From the NCBI GenBank assembly GCA_025267735.1, contig CM046307.1, forward strand, positions 1,364,001 through 1,428,000: 64,000 nucleotides of DNA, in the 5' to 3' direction. The position numbers and the translations under genes are program-made. The notes under the pieces are model-generated. The model was not told the origin of the DNA. It saw only the letters and a list, made by a program, of their open reading frames with translations, and did no database searches. This DNA is from Mactra quadrangularis. Lineage: Eukaryota > Mollusca > Bivalvia > Venerida > Mactridae. Shown here piece after piece: positions 24,720-37,495 of this stretch; positions within the stretch are counted from its first letter, which is position 1, and each line of letters opens with the position of its first letter.

Positions 24720-26512
24720 TTTACACTCTAACAACATCAACGTAACTATTTAATCGGTTATGGAAGAGACATACGACTGTCGTGCCTGAACGTCTACTAC
24801 TTCCTACATTATATGATACCTTTGGAAGAAACTGAACTTTTGTTGTTTACAGTAAATCGTCAAATACATCTACATAAGACACTTTTCTTGTATCAGCACA
24901 TCGGCATATTTCGTTTCAAACACATTATGAGCAGCAAGAACATTTCATATAGTAAAATGTATATAATTAGGGTGATACTATCAAAATAAACATTGAAATA
25001 ATTTTATGTCCTTGACTCGACATATTGTTCATATATGTTACACATAAAAATAATTGACTGTTTTCAGCCTAATTATTTTATTATTTATACACTTTGACAT
25101 AATGTTTGTTTGTTCTTTCTAGTTGCATTTCATCTATAATAATTATTTTTGTCCGCATATAAAAGTTAGCTTTTCTCTGATTTGACCTAGCTTTATTGTA
25201 GGTAATGAACATAACACTTGCATACTCTATGGCAATAGACCATAAAAAAATGACAAACTTCACACTCGACACAAGGTACTTGCTGATTCCGATAGCCTTA
25301 CTTTACATTTATACCAAATCAGGTCTTTTGGTGTATGTAACAAAATTTGTCATTCAAAAGAAAGATATTTAGAAAATAATTTCGAGAGGAATTATGGGTT
25401 TTGTGTCACGCTGCTGTTTCGTAGTACTTGCTCGCTGTTATTGATATAAGATATAAGGTTTGGAAAAATAACAACATAATTATATTCGTTGGATGATAAT
25501 CATAACTATCTAGAGCAGATGGTTCATCAATATAACTTTTCCTACACTGTACATCACATTTTTAACACCATAATATATCTTAGACAGGAAGGTATCTGCT
25601 TGCCAACTTCGTTCATAATCGGTGAACATAATATTTTTTTTCGTTTTTTTCTCCAAGTAAGGTACCGATCCACCTTAAATGTACTGTATAATAATTGATG
25701 TACTTCCAAAGTTATTTAATCTGCATATACATATTCAAGAGCAGCATACTGTCTCTATATTCGTCATCTGGAGAAATTAACTGATATTATCAGTTTCCAT
25801 AATACAGTTATCATTGTCTACAACAAATACCTTACATATAATGATGTCATAGATTATCTAATATAGAAGTCTAATGGTCGCCATGGTAATGCTGAAAAAA
25901 ATGAAAGAAGCGTGGTTCACATGAAACTAAACAAACAAGCTAGAAAAACAGTCCATCTATTTGGTTGAAATGCGTATTAAATGTATTATGTTCCCAAACA
26001 TGAATAATAATACCATTCGTTAATAAATCAAATTAAGCAAAACTGCAATTGATAAAATAAGCATGAAACATCATATCTCATTTTATTTATAAATTGCATT
26101 TTATGCTAACGAAATTATTGATATCAATCGATACAAAACAATAATTCTATGTCAAGCATTAACTGGTAAAAACATGGTTTTATCCTGTCAGCTTGCCGAT
26201 TGTTATAGAGTTCAGATGTTTTGTACATTGTTTCACGTTAAACAACGAACTCCGCAGACATCGCTATATTGGCCTTTTCAATTTGATGCTTTTCTTGATA
26301 AATATACTCAAAAACAATTCATTATTCAAAATGTGCTAATTACGCATTAGTCTGCATGGACATGAATGGTATTTATCTTTCAGAGAACTATTGATAAATA
26401 AACAAAAGCTTTAGGGGATACTTTAAATTCTAACATAACTAAAATGATATTGGAAATATTATGTCTTTCACCTACTGTACTGGGATTGTATCGATATATT
26501 ATTGCAAATGTA

Positions 26513-26689
26513 TTGTATTATGTCTTGGGTTCATATAATAAGAGAATACTGTATGCTATAGTGGCTAGTTTAATACTATGTAAAATGACCAGAGTACATG
26601 TTACAAATACTATACAGAAGGCGTGGCTTATCAGCACGTTTAACAGTAGTACAACATGATTGGTAGAATGTAAATACACAACATACTGA
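26513..26689. other. unit B-specific insertion, about 175 bp
   Basis: Units A and C read continuously GCAAATGT(T/A)TTGACC across this point; unit B is interrupted after GCAAATGTATT and resumes at TGACC. No inverted ends or SINE tail visible. Origin unknown. Confidence 0.6.
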
Positions 26690-26774
26690 CCTTAGACGTC
26701 TCAGTGGTATAATTTTGTAAGAAGACTAACTAAAAAGGAAATGATATGTTAAGATGGCTAGATATTTTATCACT

Positions 26775-27084
26775 CAATTTAGCCGTTTCGACAAATTAAT
26801 GCCCGGTCTTCTTTATATTATAACATTAGTCTGCTGCCTGCAGCTTATAATTTCCATCAAATCAGTATTCCACAGGTATTCTACAGTATCATTTACATAA
26901 TAATGTAGAAAACAATTTATATGAACATGAACTCGCGTTCATTACCATCAATCTAATTGTTATGCAATGCTCGCACTGGAAAAGTATATTTGATACATTT
27001 TACATACTTCTGAAATATGCGTATACGTTTTTTGATCGAACTAATGTTCCAGCATATTTCTGTGTAAAAGTGTATTAAATGCAT
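26775..27084 (-). pseudogene. membrane-like segment E3, unit B copy (frameshifted)
   Basis: Same sequence as 13,618-13,929, including the INLSKRLN-type end, but with two extra bases (CACAGGTATTCTACAG against CACAAGTAATACAG) that break the frame in the membrane span. Confidence 0.55.
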
Positions 27085-28247
27085 CTTATAAAATAAACCA
27101 GATTTGCCACTTCTGTGACTGTAAGTTATTTATGAAGATGGAACAAGTGATGTTCCGTTACAGTGAAACTAAAACCTAATAACCAACAAAATATGTTTAA
27201 ACTATTCGCCTCGTTATAAAGATAAACGATTGCCCTTATTTTGCATTGTTTAAAATTCCATCTCTAAACAATCATTGAATGTAAATTAACATACTCTAGA
27301 AATCACAAATAAACATATCAGAAGCTTATAGACTTTTATTCTTAGATATCTTTAGAAAAAATACACAATGCCGTAGTGCTATTTGTAAAATTGTACATTA
27401 AATGTTAGAAACATTTTTATAAATATTTGCATTTTAAACTCGCCAAAGTTTAAAATAATAGAGATAAAAAATTACATGTAAATCGTAAGCATTTGATACA
27501 TATACATTATCTTCCTACATTTGTATATAATATTATGACATATCGAACTTATTTACTGCCAAGGCTTGAATTATAATACAAGCACGTTATTATCATACAT
27601 ACAGTACAACCAAATAAGAAACAAGCTTCATATAAGGAAAACGAAACAACAACAACATTATGTCGAGTTACAGAATCTAATTAGACCCAAGGAAATCATA
27701 CATATTCATAATGACCACCCTTATAAACTGTCAGAGATGAATGAGTCTAGACTAATCTCTTTTTATCTTTAACTCGAGGGACGTTTAATTTTTGAACGAG
27801 GATGACTATTGGAGAATTTTGCGTGCAGTTCATTTTGTTTGTATCACAATTCGTAAAACAATAACAGGCACCGGACGTAGTTATCGTTTTATTAAGAAAA
27901 TATTAAACGCTAGACACCAAGACAGTCAATTAATATAAACCGTATATTTCAGGTCCTGTTATTTATGAATGATTGATTGTGTGTCAATGTATATTAATTA
28001 GGATATAAATTAACAAAATAAAATATGGTTTAACTTAGCGAATCACCAACAAGGTTTTTACAGATATACCATTTTCAATTTCATGAAGTTTTATCGATTG
28101 TGGAGAAAACTGCCATCTACCTAAAAGTGATATTCAGCTGTATATAATGACATCAAGAATTAATTGATTTGTTATTATCATGAACGTAAATGTTAATTTA
28201 GAATTTACTCGGTGTGCTTTGCAACAGAAAAACATATCAAACATTAA

Positions 28248-28510
28248 TATATGGAAATATAAAACATCCAGAGGATATAAGAATAAACTTAATCTAGAAT
28301 GATATCTAACAGACAGAGATATTATCTTAATATTTTTGTCATCACATTATCTTAGAGAGTTAGATCTAGACGTTGATAAACATATTCTAGAATAGAATTT
28401 ATCTATCTATAAATCAATCTATTTATCTATCTAAGTAATGATGAATCGAAGACGTGGAGACAAAATGTTGCTTTTGAATATTCAAATAAAATTAAGGAGG
28501 CGTTAGATAT
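28248..28510 (-). repeat. P module, unit B (E5 frame broken)
   Basis: Matches the P modules of the other units. A 1-nt loss before AAGATAAT shifts the E5 frame. Includes a degenerate (TATC)n stretch at about 28,395-28,432. Confidence 0.7.
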
Positions 28511-28889
28511 ATATCTATATCGCTCTTTTCCAAATCGCAGTATATCTACATTGGTTGTTGCTAGACTATAAATGTGTAGGCAAGTATTAGTTCAACAACC
28601 GATTTCATTAGTTCATAAACCATTTATTTGTGAATTCTTAAAATAAACAGAAAACAATTAAAAAGTATAAAGTGACTGTTTTTACACGACACATATAATA
28701 TAATTTCTGTCACTTTTCTTCAAAGCAATGCGGTTTTGCGAATCATCCTAATTTAATAACTGAGAGATACTTTCAACTTTACTGAAATTTTAAATCTAAC
28801 TTAAATATTATCTTTTTCAGGTCTATCACTTTTCACAGCCTTTAATGTTACCTTAATTGCTTTAAACGTAGACATATACTTTGGTTGAG

Positions 28890-29190
28890 AACCCGGGTCG
28901 ATAGCGCAGTTGGTAGCGCGCCTGGATTTCGAATCTAGTGTCCCGAAGGGGATACGGATTTGAATCCCACCGGAAGGATATTCCCTTCCATGAAAATTTG
29001 ACAATAATGTCAATTCTCCTCCATTGATTAGATAATATGGAGAAGGTTCCAGCCTTGTAGAAGGGTAGGTGAGTACTTGTTATAGACAAGGGTCCACGAA
29101 AGCTAGGTTAGGTGCGCTGGACGCCGTAAAATGACCCTAATTGTATTGACACGGCGTTAAAACAAGTGAAAAAACAACAACAAAAAACCC
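28890..29190 (+). mobile_element. tRNA-derived SINE (beta type), full length
   Basis: The tRNA-like head has A box TAGCGCAGTTGG (28,902-28,913) and B box GGATTTGAATCC (28,956-28,967). A 5-bp anticodon-type stem encloses loop TTTCGAA, which would place TCG in the anticodon position, and there is a stem-forming long variable arm (TCCCGAAGGGGA). The body includes GGGTAGGTGAGTACT and ends GACACGGCGTTAAAAC plus an A-rich tail. Flanking ACTTTGGTTGA and ACTTTAGGTAA look like a target-site duplication. It is a SINE promoter, not a tRNA gene: no acceptor stem closes. Confidence 0.9.
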
Positions 29191-30777
29191 AACTTTAGGT
29201 AATCTTGGTCTTTTATGGTTTAGATAGTATTTTAAACAGAACAGTTCAGGTACTTTATTAAGAGCTTGAGCTATACTCATCACCCAAAAATACAATGTAC
29301 GTACATATACAATAACATGCGACATGAAAACATATCATTTGATATAAACATACAGAAAGAGGGCAAAAATACATAAAACAATATAACCATGTAATTTATT
29401 TTCAGTAAAAAAATAAAAGGTTAATATGTCAAAGGTCAACATGAGAGGACCTTATGATAAGTGCTAACATTGGTAGAATCATATATACTCAACTTGATAG
29501 TACCAGTTTAAAATACACATTAGCTTATGTAAGGCGTCAAACATACTCTAAATAGATGGCAAACTGTCAAATATTTACGATCGATTTTTAACATATAAAA
29601 GAATTGAGAGATATTTAAATTGCAAAACATTATATTGCTCTGACATGCCATTTGCAAACAAGTGTTTTTATGTGTTTTGCAAGACACTTCTATAACTTCA
29701 TAGCAGCAATTCACATTCAATTAGAAAATTACTCACATCGTTAAACCAATAATACTGAGACAGTTTGTCTCTTACATAATAAAACGATGAATAATCAAAC
29801 TTACAATACTATAAGGTCTTTACTACGAAACTAAAGTTACAATGACACGACGACTTAATTAACATTCACAAGTATTGGAAGTGTGGCTTTTTCTTTAAAT
29901 ATTAAGGCATTTATCTGTAACTGATAAATAATATTCATATTAACGTGTGTTACTTTATACAACATTTGCAGCCGCCCAGGACACATATCTTTTAACAGTA
30001 TTCTCTGGATTGTTTACAAAATGACCGACGACGTTCATCAATACTATGGAATTCGAAAGTATGTCAATATTTGAATAAGTATCATGTTTTGTGTTGTCCA
30101 TCAAATTAACCAGGATAAACATATCTGATGTAAAGCATGCTAATCATAACATGGAAAATGTTGCACTATTGTATATTATTGACGAATGAATATTGCAATA
30201 ATCATTTTACATAGTTCTAGTTCTTAGATTTTAAAATGATAATCAAGTCTATTGCCAATGCTTGCCAAGTACTTTGTAAACCTATTTTGTAACGAGTCAT
30301 ATATGTTATGGGCTGGTGCCCTAAGTCAATATAAAATAACACTGTTGTTTCAATATAAACCTGTTAAAACATACTTAACGATTTAAGCAATCTCAATTTA
30401 CGATATTTTGGAACCCACACCTACTATTTTATATGTAAGTTGCGTAAGTTTAGTGTTAGGTGAGTAACTCGCTTCTTATACATTTGTAATATTAAAATGA
30501 AACTTTAACAAGTTCTTGTCATTCTTATATTTAGTCAAATGTATACTTTATAATATAGAATTATAATTTCATATAATAGCTTGACAGTTCATCCAGATAA
30601 TAAGATTTTCATCAAATTAACTTGATGCCTTTTATTGCCTCATTTATAGGAACAATGCATGCAACAGTAGGCCCTACAAGCATATTTAACTGACTTAATA
30701 GATGATTGTGCCCTGGTTCTTTATAATTAACTGATCTCCAACTATACATGTGTGATGAAATGTTATAACGACGTAAC

Positions 30778-30905
30778 ACATAATTATCTAGTTAGCTAGT
30801 TTAACTTATTTGAGATGACGTCAAACTCGCATGTTTAGATAAGCATAGACTAACACGAGACAAAGAATAACACGTAATATCGATATTTGATGATATAATT
30901 GTATC
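30778..30905. promoter_or_regulatory. conserved non-coding block with TGACGTCA, unit B
   Basis: TGACGTCA at 30,816-30,823 within the same conserved context as in units A and C. A TTGACTTA-type piece between the TAGCTAGTTTA run and the palindrome is missing here. Confidence 0.45.
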
Positions 30906-33504
30906 TTTGTGATATCATATTAGTCAAATTCATTTTGTTTCATTAATAATCGATTTAAGATTTAATGCAGATAGTTATACATGAAAGCCTTTGGCAGTAA
31001 GAGATAACTACTTGTATCATCATAATACATGTACTTGCTGATATACATTTTTTAAACTTACTTATTACAGAAACTTGAAAATAATCTATTTTAGCAAGAT
31101 CTTGTACACTATTGACTTATATATCTGATTATACGTACAAACTTCATGTTCGTCACCGTAAGATTAAAACTAAAACATAAAATCTAAGCTACATTCTTAA
31201 GTGTCAACTATCCACGGTGGCAATACCACATAATCATGATATCCCATATGCTGCAGTTTTAAGAAGAAATCCGTGAACATTCAGCCCTGACTCAATGTTT
31301 GAAAGAGCTGTAAGTATTCATTTCTTGTCAGTTCTTGTTTCACTTCTTTATTCTTGAAATCGTAGCTTTTGTGTTTGCCATAGGCAGGCATTATTTGATA
31401 ATACAAATCAATATTTTCAAAATTCAGAACTGCCTGCAAAACATTTTATATTAAATATAAAGTAAAACCTATTAGTTACATATTTCGAGATAAGTGCTTG
31501 GGTGGGAACAATATGAGATTTAATATATTGATAATTCATGGATGGTTTATTGCATGTGGGTTATCATTTTACTACAGATTTCTGTAACCTCTTGCTGATA
31601 GTGGTATAAAGAATCGACCTCAGCTGCCGACAATGACTCTTTGTTTCAGACAGTGTATAATAGGTAGGAACAGATGTGAGTTAAGTGCTTTTAAAAAGAA
31701 TCATGTTTGTGTAGCGGCTGTCCATGTCATAAACGTTTTATAAGTTGACATTGTCAATGAAATGACATGTTATTAAAACAAACAATGAGGACTTAACAAC
31801 ATAGCAAAAAAGTTCAATCATATCATGATTTATATTATAGCACACAAACTTATTCTTTAGAAAGCAAAAAACCCCATTCATTTAAATTTTTCTCACCAAT
31901 GCCTTTTTGTTTGCTTTGCTTTCATTTTCTTAGTACATTAAAACAGTTCATGCATACACAAAATGCAAACTCACCGACAAATAGAAAGGAGAATATAATT
32001 ACTATAGTTACTATAAAACGGTTATTCTTTCGTCGATATCCTTTCAAAGGCATAGACTAATTGCATCTGAGTATAATTTATTGGTTTCATGTATACATTT
32101 GTTCCGAGAAATAAACATATTTTATGAGAATATTTTGAATAATGTTCTTGCAAAAAATCCATCGAGATATAAAAGTAAATCGTCATGCTAAAGTTGGAAA
32201 ACAAGTCACTAAACTTGTTGTTTTGTTGTAATATTTCAGACTTTAGGGACATTGTATCCGTCAATATTGTGCATTTTAATTAAATCTCTTTCATTTGATT
32301 AAATTGTCGCCTATAATTTCCTTATGGACTAATTCTGATGTAGTCTCAATTCTCTGGAATGTTGTAAGTAAATATTTTTGATATAAATGACAAATAATTC
32401 AGCATTGTGCTTCCTTTGCAACTTTTCCCTGGTAAGCTTTTTCTAAACACATACAATCAGATGGGTAACACGTTAAACACAACGAATTATCTGTAAAATT
32501 AATTAAACAGTCATTTTATCAACTATCATTCAATTGAAACAATATAATATATATGTCTGCCGTATATATAACAGCCTGATAAAGTTCAACGTTCATGGGA
32601 TAAAGCTGCATGTGAGTTATCTTAACTATTTTGAATTGGAAATTTAATAAAAAACTATATCTAAAACTTTAAATTATTAATATGTCGTTTGATATTTCTC
32701 ATTACTACTGTCAACATTCTAAACTAACCCACACAGTGAAATGTTCCTCCAAATATGAAACTACGATTTATGTTTAATGTATTAAAGCGTCATTCATCCT
32801 GTCAAATTCAATAATACGTCTACACGTATATATTATTTGTAAGATAATTTTGGGTTATGCCAAATAAGTTGGTATGGTCATCAATCAAAGCAATAGAATC
32901 AAGTCACACATATTTGTGTAGGAAGGAATCACTAGAAAAAAATTCTAGACAATATGGCCGCCAACATTAGTAAGCCAAGTTCTACCACAGTTACTGTAAA
33001 ATATTGTCCATCAGCTATAAGACAGACAGTTACGTATGCATGGCTTTTAGTTATAATAAAGAATTTATAAAAAAATATCATTGAATATTTGTCAGACTTG
33101 AAAAATTACAGAATGATTTAAATCAACAGATGCATTGAGTATCTATCAGAAATACTTATTACTTGTATACTTGTATAAGTGTCAAACACGATTTTATATA
33201 AGTTTATCTTTATATCACTCAACCCGTTTTAAAATAGAGGAAGACAAAACTGTGGCTTTAGTCTTGCTTTCATTTTACGATGCAAGATAACATGCCCTAT
33301 TTTGTATCATATTAAACTTTGAAATTGTTGCCTAGAAAGACAACATGGGTAGGAGACTATATATATATATTATGTCTGCTTCAGCCTGTCATATAAATAT
33401 GATAAAACATATTGTGTCGTAATCTGCAAGTATGACTTTATTTAATAAAGATTCTAACTTTGAATCAAATAAATGAGCCTAGAATGTTGATGAATTGTCT
33501 AGGT

Positions 33505-33580
33505 AAAATCAGATATCTGCATAAATTAATTAACGACTACAGCATCATGTGACAAACGCTATAGACTAATAAATCACTAT
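33505..33580. promoter_or_regulatory. conserved non-coding block 2, unit B
   Basis: Same GATATCTGCATAAATTAATT run and TCATGTGA as in units A and C, almost without change. Confidence 0.4.
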
Positions 33581-34156
33581 AAAAAACTAAACTTCATTTG
33601 GCATTTAAATAACATAATGTATCTTGCATCTTAATAACAAGTTCATGTAAATGACATAATTTGTCTTACATTTAGACTTTCACAATTAAGTTGTGAACAT
33701 TTTAGTCATAACTGTTTACATATAATCATACATCTTTACTACTAACAAAGCAAATTAAACAACAACGTAATTGGAACATGCATTGATATAGTATGCTACA
33801 GTAGTCATTGAATTATCGCTCTTTGTTTTGAATTGCACTATGAAATATAAACTAATTGCAAGTATGCTTAAGGGTATTGGATGTAAATCTATTTTTTTCC
33901 TAATATTTTTTGCAAAATATTGATTAATGGAACGTTAAGGTCGCAGTATATTTTTATTATGTAACAGTTGAAAATACTTATACTTACACAATTATAAAAT
34001 ATAAAAAATTGTTATGATAAGTTATAAGCCAACCTGAAACATAACAAAAAATGACTTTTTAATGTAACAACGAGATTTACATTTCCATAACTTAATCGAT
34101 GAAATATCATTGTTCTCTTAGTGTCTTATTTATAAGATTCTTATCAACCTTTCAGC

Positions 34157-34384
34157 TTAGTTTCCTTTATTATAAATTTTTTCCATACAATGAAATCCCT
34201 GGAACTTTTTTTGAAGCACGATGAAAAAATACAATAATGCGAATAATACATTCATGATACATGGAAGATGACATTTCATAATATACAAGGCAACAACCAC
34301 AATTCCATTCTTCCAACGTTCATTAACATAGTTTATCACACTGTCATCAGAAACGGTTATCATCATATCAATTAGATTATACAT
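34157..34384 (-). pseudogene. membrane-like segment E1, unit B right end (open)
   Basis: Reads MMITVSDDSVINYV, RWKNGIVVVALYIMKCHL, then a second hydrophobic run ending FIVLQKK and a short tail. Closely matches 22,073-22,309. Possibly an exon of a membrane protein on the minus strand; no clear splice sites found. Confidence 0.35.
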
Positions 34385-35134
34385 AACATATACTTTAAGA
34401 AGTTTTTATATCGATGCAGACATTCATTAATCAAAGTGTTAACAGTTTAAACGTCTGTATTAATGCTCTTCTTCTCACAAAGTCAAATGTCCTTGACAAG
34501 TTTCTTTTCAGTACTTATTTACAAATCAATCAATTTGAAGCAACAAACAACTACAATTAAGTCAAAATTCTTGTCGAATATCATGCTTTAATTTTCGAAC
34601 GAATTCTTTTCTTCCCGTGTTTTTGTATGTCTGATGGCATAAAGACTAAATATACATTTATGACTATTCCACATAAAAAATATTACCATTTACAAACCTT
34701 TTATACCTGATTGATTGTTTCTGTACGTGACAATTCTAATGTATTAAAATAATCCAGACATATCAGTCCAATAACTAGATATTGATATTTTCAATTAAAT
34801 TTAATTGACTAGTTTATGTTGTATGGTATAAACAACATTACTATTGTAATTTGTACTGTCATACTTACTGCCACAACGTAGATGTTAATTTCTGGTGGTC
34901 TTTTTCTGAAATGTTTAAAATATAAGTACGAGCAATGTCTTTTTTAAGGGAAAAAAATCTAGAATATGTACGGTTGTTTTTCTCAAAACTTGCTATAACG
35001 GTAACAGTGCGCCTTAAATAATGCTACCATAAATTGTTAATCAGAAATACCTATTTTTTTAAAGTCTCGCTCAGTGACTAATTAGACATAAATTCCTAAT
35101 ATTTATTTGTAGCAAATTGTAGCGAACAAATCAG

Positions 35135-35194
35135 TTTGTTTGTTTGTTTGTTTGGGTTTTACGGCGCACCAACACAAAAAGGTCATATCGCGCC
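35135..35194 (-). mobile_element. SINE 3'-end fragment (reverse)
   Basis: (TTTG)n, then GGGTTTTACGGCGCACC and GGTCATATCGCGCCG: the reverse complement of the tail at 2811-2867. Confidence 0.8.
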
Positions 35195-35210
35195 GAAAGC
35201 AATCAATGAT

Positions 35211-35284
35211 ACTATTAATTCTAATGACATTAATGATGTAAAGATATAGAGCTTTACATCATTAATTTCGTTAGAGTTAATAGT
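35211..35284. repeat. foldback, 33-bp arms, 8-bp loop
   Basis: Arms 35,211-35,243 and 35,252-35,284 pair except for a 4-base internal patch and one other site. Both contain the ATTAATGATGTAAAG/CTTTACATCATTAAT core. Absent from units A and B. Confidence 0.9.
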
Positions 35285-36237
35285 AGTTAATTCGTTGAAC
35301 TGTTGTACAATGCAAAAAGAAAGTTAATCAAATATCTGCTACTAACAGACGGTTGATGTTATTGTTTCTATGACTGACATTTCCAACATAATTGAAAATT
35401 AGTCTGCGGTTGGTATTGTGTATCGAGGAAATCTAATATCAACGTTGACAAGTGATAAAGAAATTGAGGTGATATGGTATGTTTCTACCAGTTTTAGAAA
35501 AATATTTGTGTTTAAGTTACGAGGAATTTGGAATTACGTTCGTTGGTTCACATTTTTAGAGAAATTTGAATGATAAATCATTATTTCGTCAATTATAAAT
35601 TTAAATCATCATATCATAAATGCGGTATCAGGTTTATCTATGTAATCGAATAAAGAAACTTACCTCGAAGTACTTTTATGTTGTGTTTTGTCAATCATTT
35701 AATGAAGATATATCTACGTAAAAGATACATGTAATGCATAACTTTAATCAGTGTCACAGAGTTTTAAGTTATGATAATAGTAGCACTTTGTGTTATGCAC
35801 GTTTAATTTGTACTTCTATAATGCTTCGAATAAAATGCTTTCTAGATGAACAGATGTTCTCACGTTAAAGTGTGAACTTATATTGCAATCATCTATACGA
35901 ACTGGATAAAAATACGGTTTAATCTTAGTATCTGATACACAGCTAGAGAGCTAATGCTAAAGTTTTCATAATCCTGTTTCATTACGTAAATAGTTAAAGA
36001 TATAGATCTATCTTTTGGAGACGTAAGGTCATACAAATAATGGAATCTATGTTGATAAGGAACATACTAGCAATTAATACTGATATGGTCTTGAAATAAA
36101 ACTATTAAAAATTTAATGTTTTGAATAGTGAAGCATATATTCACTCTGAATGCTTGTTTCATATTTACGTATGCAAAAGTGATGTAATGGACAAATGTGG
36201 TACCAATAGACAATGTTTAGGCATGACTTAAACGGTG

Positions 36238-36543
36238 GTTCTCTTTGGTGTAATTGTAACACTGAAAAAGAATTGTTCGATTATTTTTACTCTCCTTTAA
36301 TTAACAAACATATTTTTGTTGAGGAAACAAAATTTCATCTTTTGCAAAGGTACAAAATATACCAAAGTCTTCAAGAAGTTAAAATGTCAATGTCCTCATA
36401 AAGGATGCAAATATTCTGGGGAGTTTGATTACTTTTTTAGTCTCTGTAATGGAGAATCGTTTCACGCCTCAACACAATTATGTCCGTATGATTACATGGT
36501 TCACCACACCTGGTGGCGTCAAATTGTTCACATTCTTGTGTAG
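36238..36543 (+). pseudogene. Cys/Trp-rich terminal pseudo-exon E2, unit C copy (best preserved)
   Basis: Two overlapping frames that need one shift. The first reads HDLNGGSLWCNCNTEKELF and on to FVEETKF. The second reads LKCQCPHKGCKYSGEFDYFF, a segment with LCNGESFH and LCPYDYMVHHTWWRQ, and ends at a TAG. Six or more Cys, paired Trp and a clean terminal stop conserved with unit A look like a real C-terminal exon. A TGTTTAG just upstream (about 36,220) could be a 3' splice site. No family recognised; function not assigned. Broken here by a single-nucleotide shift near 36,340-36,390. Confidence 0.5.
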
Positions 36544-36999
36544 TTAACACTCTAACAACATCAACAGAACTATTTAATCAGTTGTAGAAGAGACAGACGA
36601 GTCTTGTAAAATGCCTCGTGTCTGTTCGTTTACTACTTTCTACAATAAATGATACCTTTGGAAGACACTGAATTGTTTTATTGACAGCAAACATGTGCAA
36701 TTAATCAAATAAACAATTTTCTTGAAGCAGCACATCGGCATTTTGTTTTAAACTCATTATAAATAGCATTTGGTAATAATTACCTTATTTAATATATTAG
36801 AAAAGGAATAAAGAGTTTTAATGGTGTTTGTTAGGTATCCCTGACACTGAGAAGAAATACAGTTAATATCTGATATTTTTACTTGGTTACTTGGTCGCTA
36901 AGTGTTAATGATTGCTTACCTTGCAACAACCGAATTACAACTTGTTGCGTTCGTCAATTTTTTTATTTAAAACCCGCGCAACAGCCGTTGTATTATCTT

Positions 37000-37220
37000 A
37001 CCACAGAGAGCAGTTAATAGGTTGTAAAATACTTCAAACTAGATAGACGTTCAACAGAGATAAATTCTAGTCTGTATAGTAAATTCCCTGATGCCGTAAG
37101 AACTGTACTGTCATCAAAGCCATCTTTACAATTCATCAAATATATTTCTGATATATTGTTTGGACTATAACACGCAATGAAATTAAGTTTTGATAATACC
37201 ATAATTCGAACGAGTAACAC
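37000..37220 (-). pseudogene. pseudo-exon E4 with splice-donor-like end, unit C copy
   Basis: Minus-strand frame: SEIYLMNCKDGFDDSTVL, then TASGNLLYRLEFISVERL, then SSLKYFTTY and a TAA where unit A has Leu. Six codons further is GTAAG, a 5' splice-site match conserved in unit A (11,711-11,727). TGTTATAG upstream could be an acceptor. Unrecognised family. Confidence 0.35.
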
Positions 37221-37495
37221 ATGTTTTTGTTTTAAACCAGATATAAAGGCATATGGTTAAAACAAGTATATGGATGTTGAATATTTTCCATGCCTTTGGA
37301 CATCGGTAAATAATAAGCTTGTCGTAATTATTCCAGACAATTATTCATCGACATATTATCAATTAAATTTGACACGTGACGTAGCCGATGGTTGATAATT
37401 TAGTATTCTTATGGGTTACATGATGTAACAGGAATTGTGATTTTTTTATAGAACAATAAAGTATCAGCAACGTTAGTTGCCAAATAAAAGTTTTA

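Larger units (their letters stand above)
22831..34900 (+). repeat. unit B of the 12-kb tandem array
   Basis: Collinear with units A and C. Private features: deletion of the stretch matching 14,560-15,680; a roughly 175-bp insertion at about 26,513-26,689; a tRNA-derived SINE at 28,890; absence of the stretch matching 18,820-19,600; and an empty site where A and C carry a short SINE tail (about 30,527-30,540). Between listed features I see only diverged non-coding DNA. Confidence 0.9.

Noticed and set aside
28890..28975. Possible tRNA gene with TCG in the anticodon position
   Set aside because: A/B boxes and an anticodon-like arm are present, but the acceptor stem does not close and the sequence runs straight into a SINE body with a target-site duplication.
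28801..29089. Two overlapping minus-strand frames at 28.8-29.1 kb
   Set aside because: Both lie across the tRNA-derived SINE; their shared pieces are antisense SINE sequence.
32022..32264. Minus-strand frame with SLKSEILQQNN in unit B
   Set aside because: The unit A copy stops after about 25 codons, unit C is shifted and the unit B frame extends only through a 90-bp deletion; no splice context.
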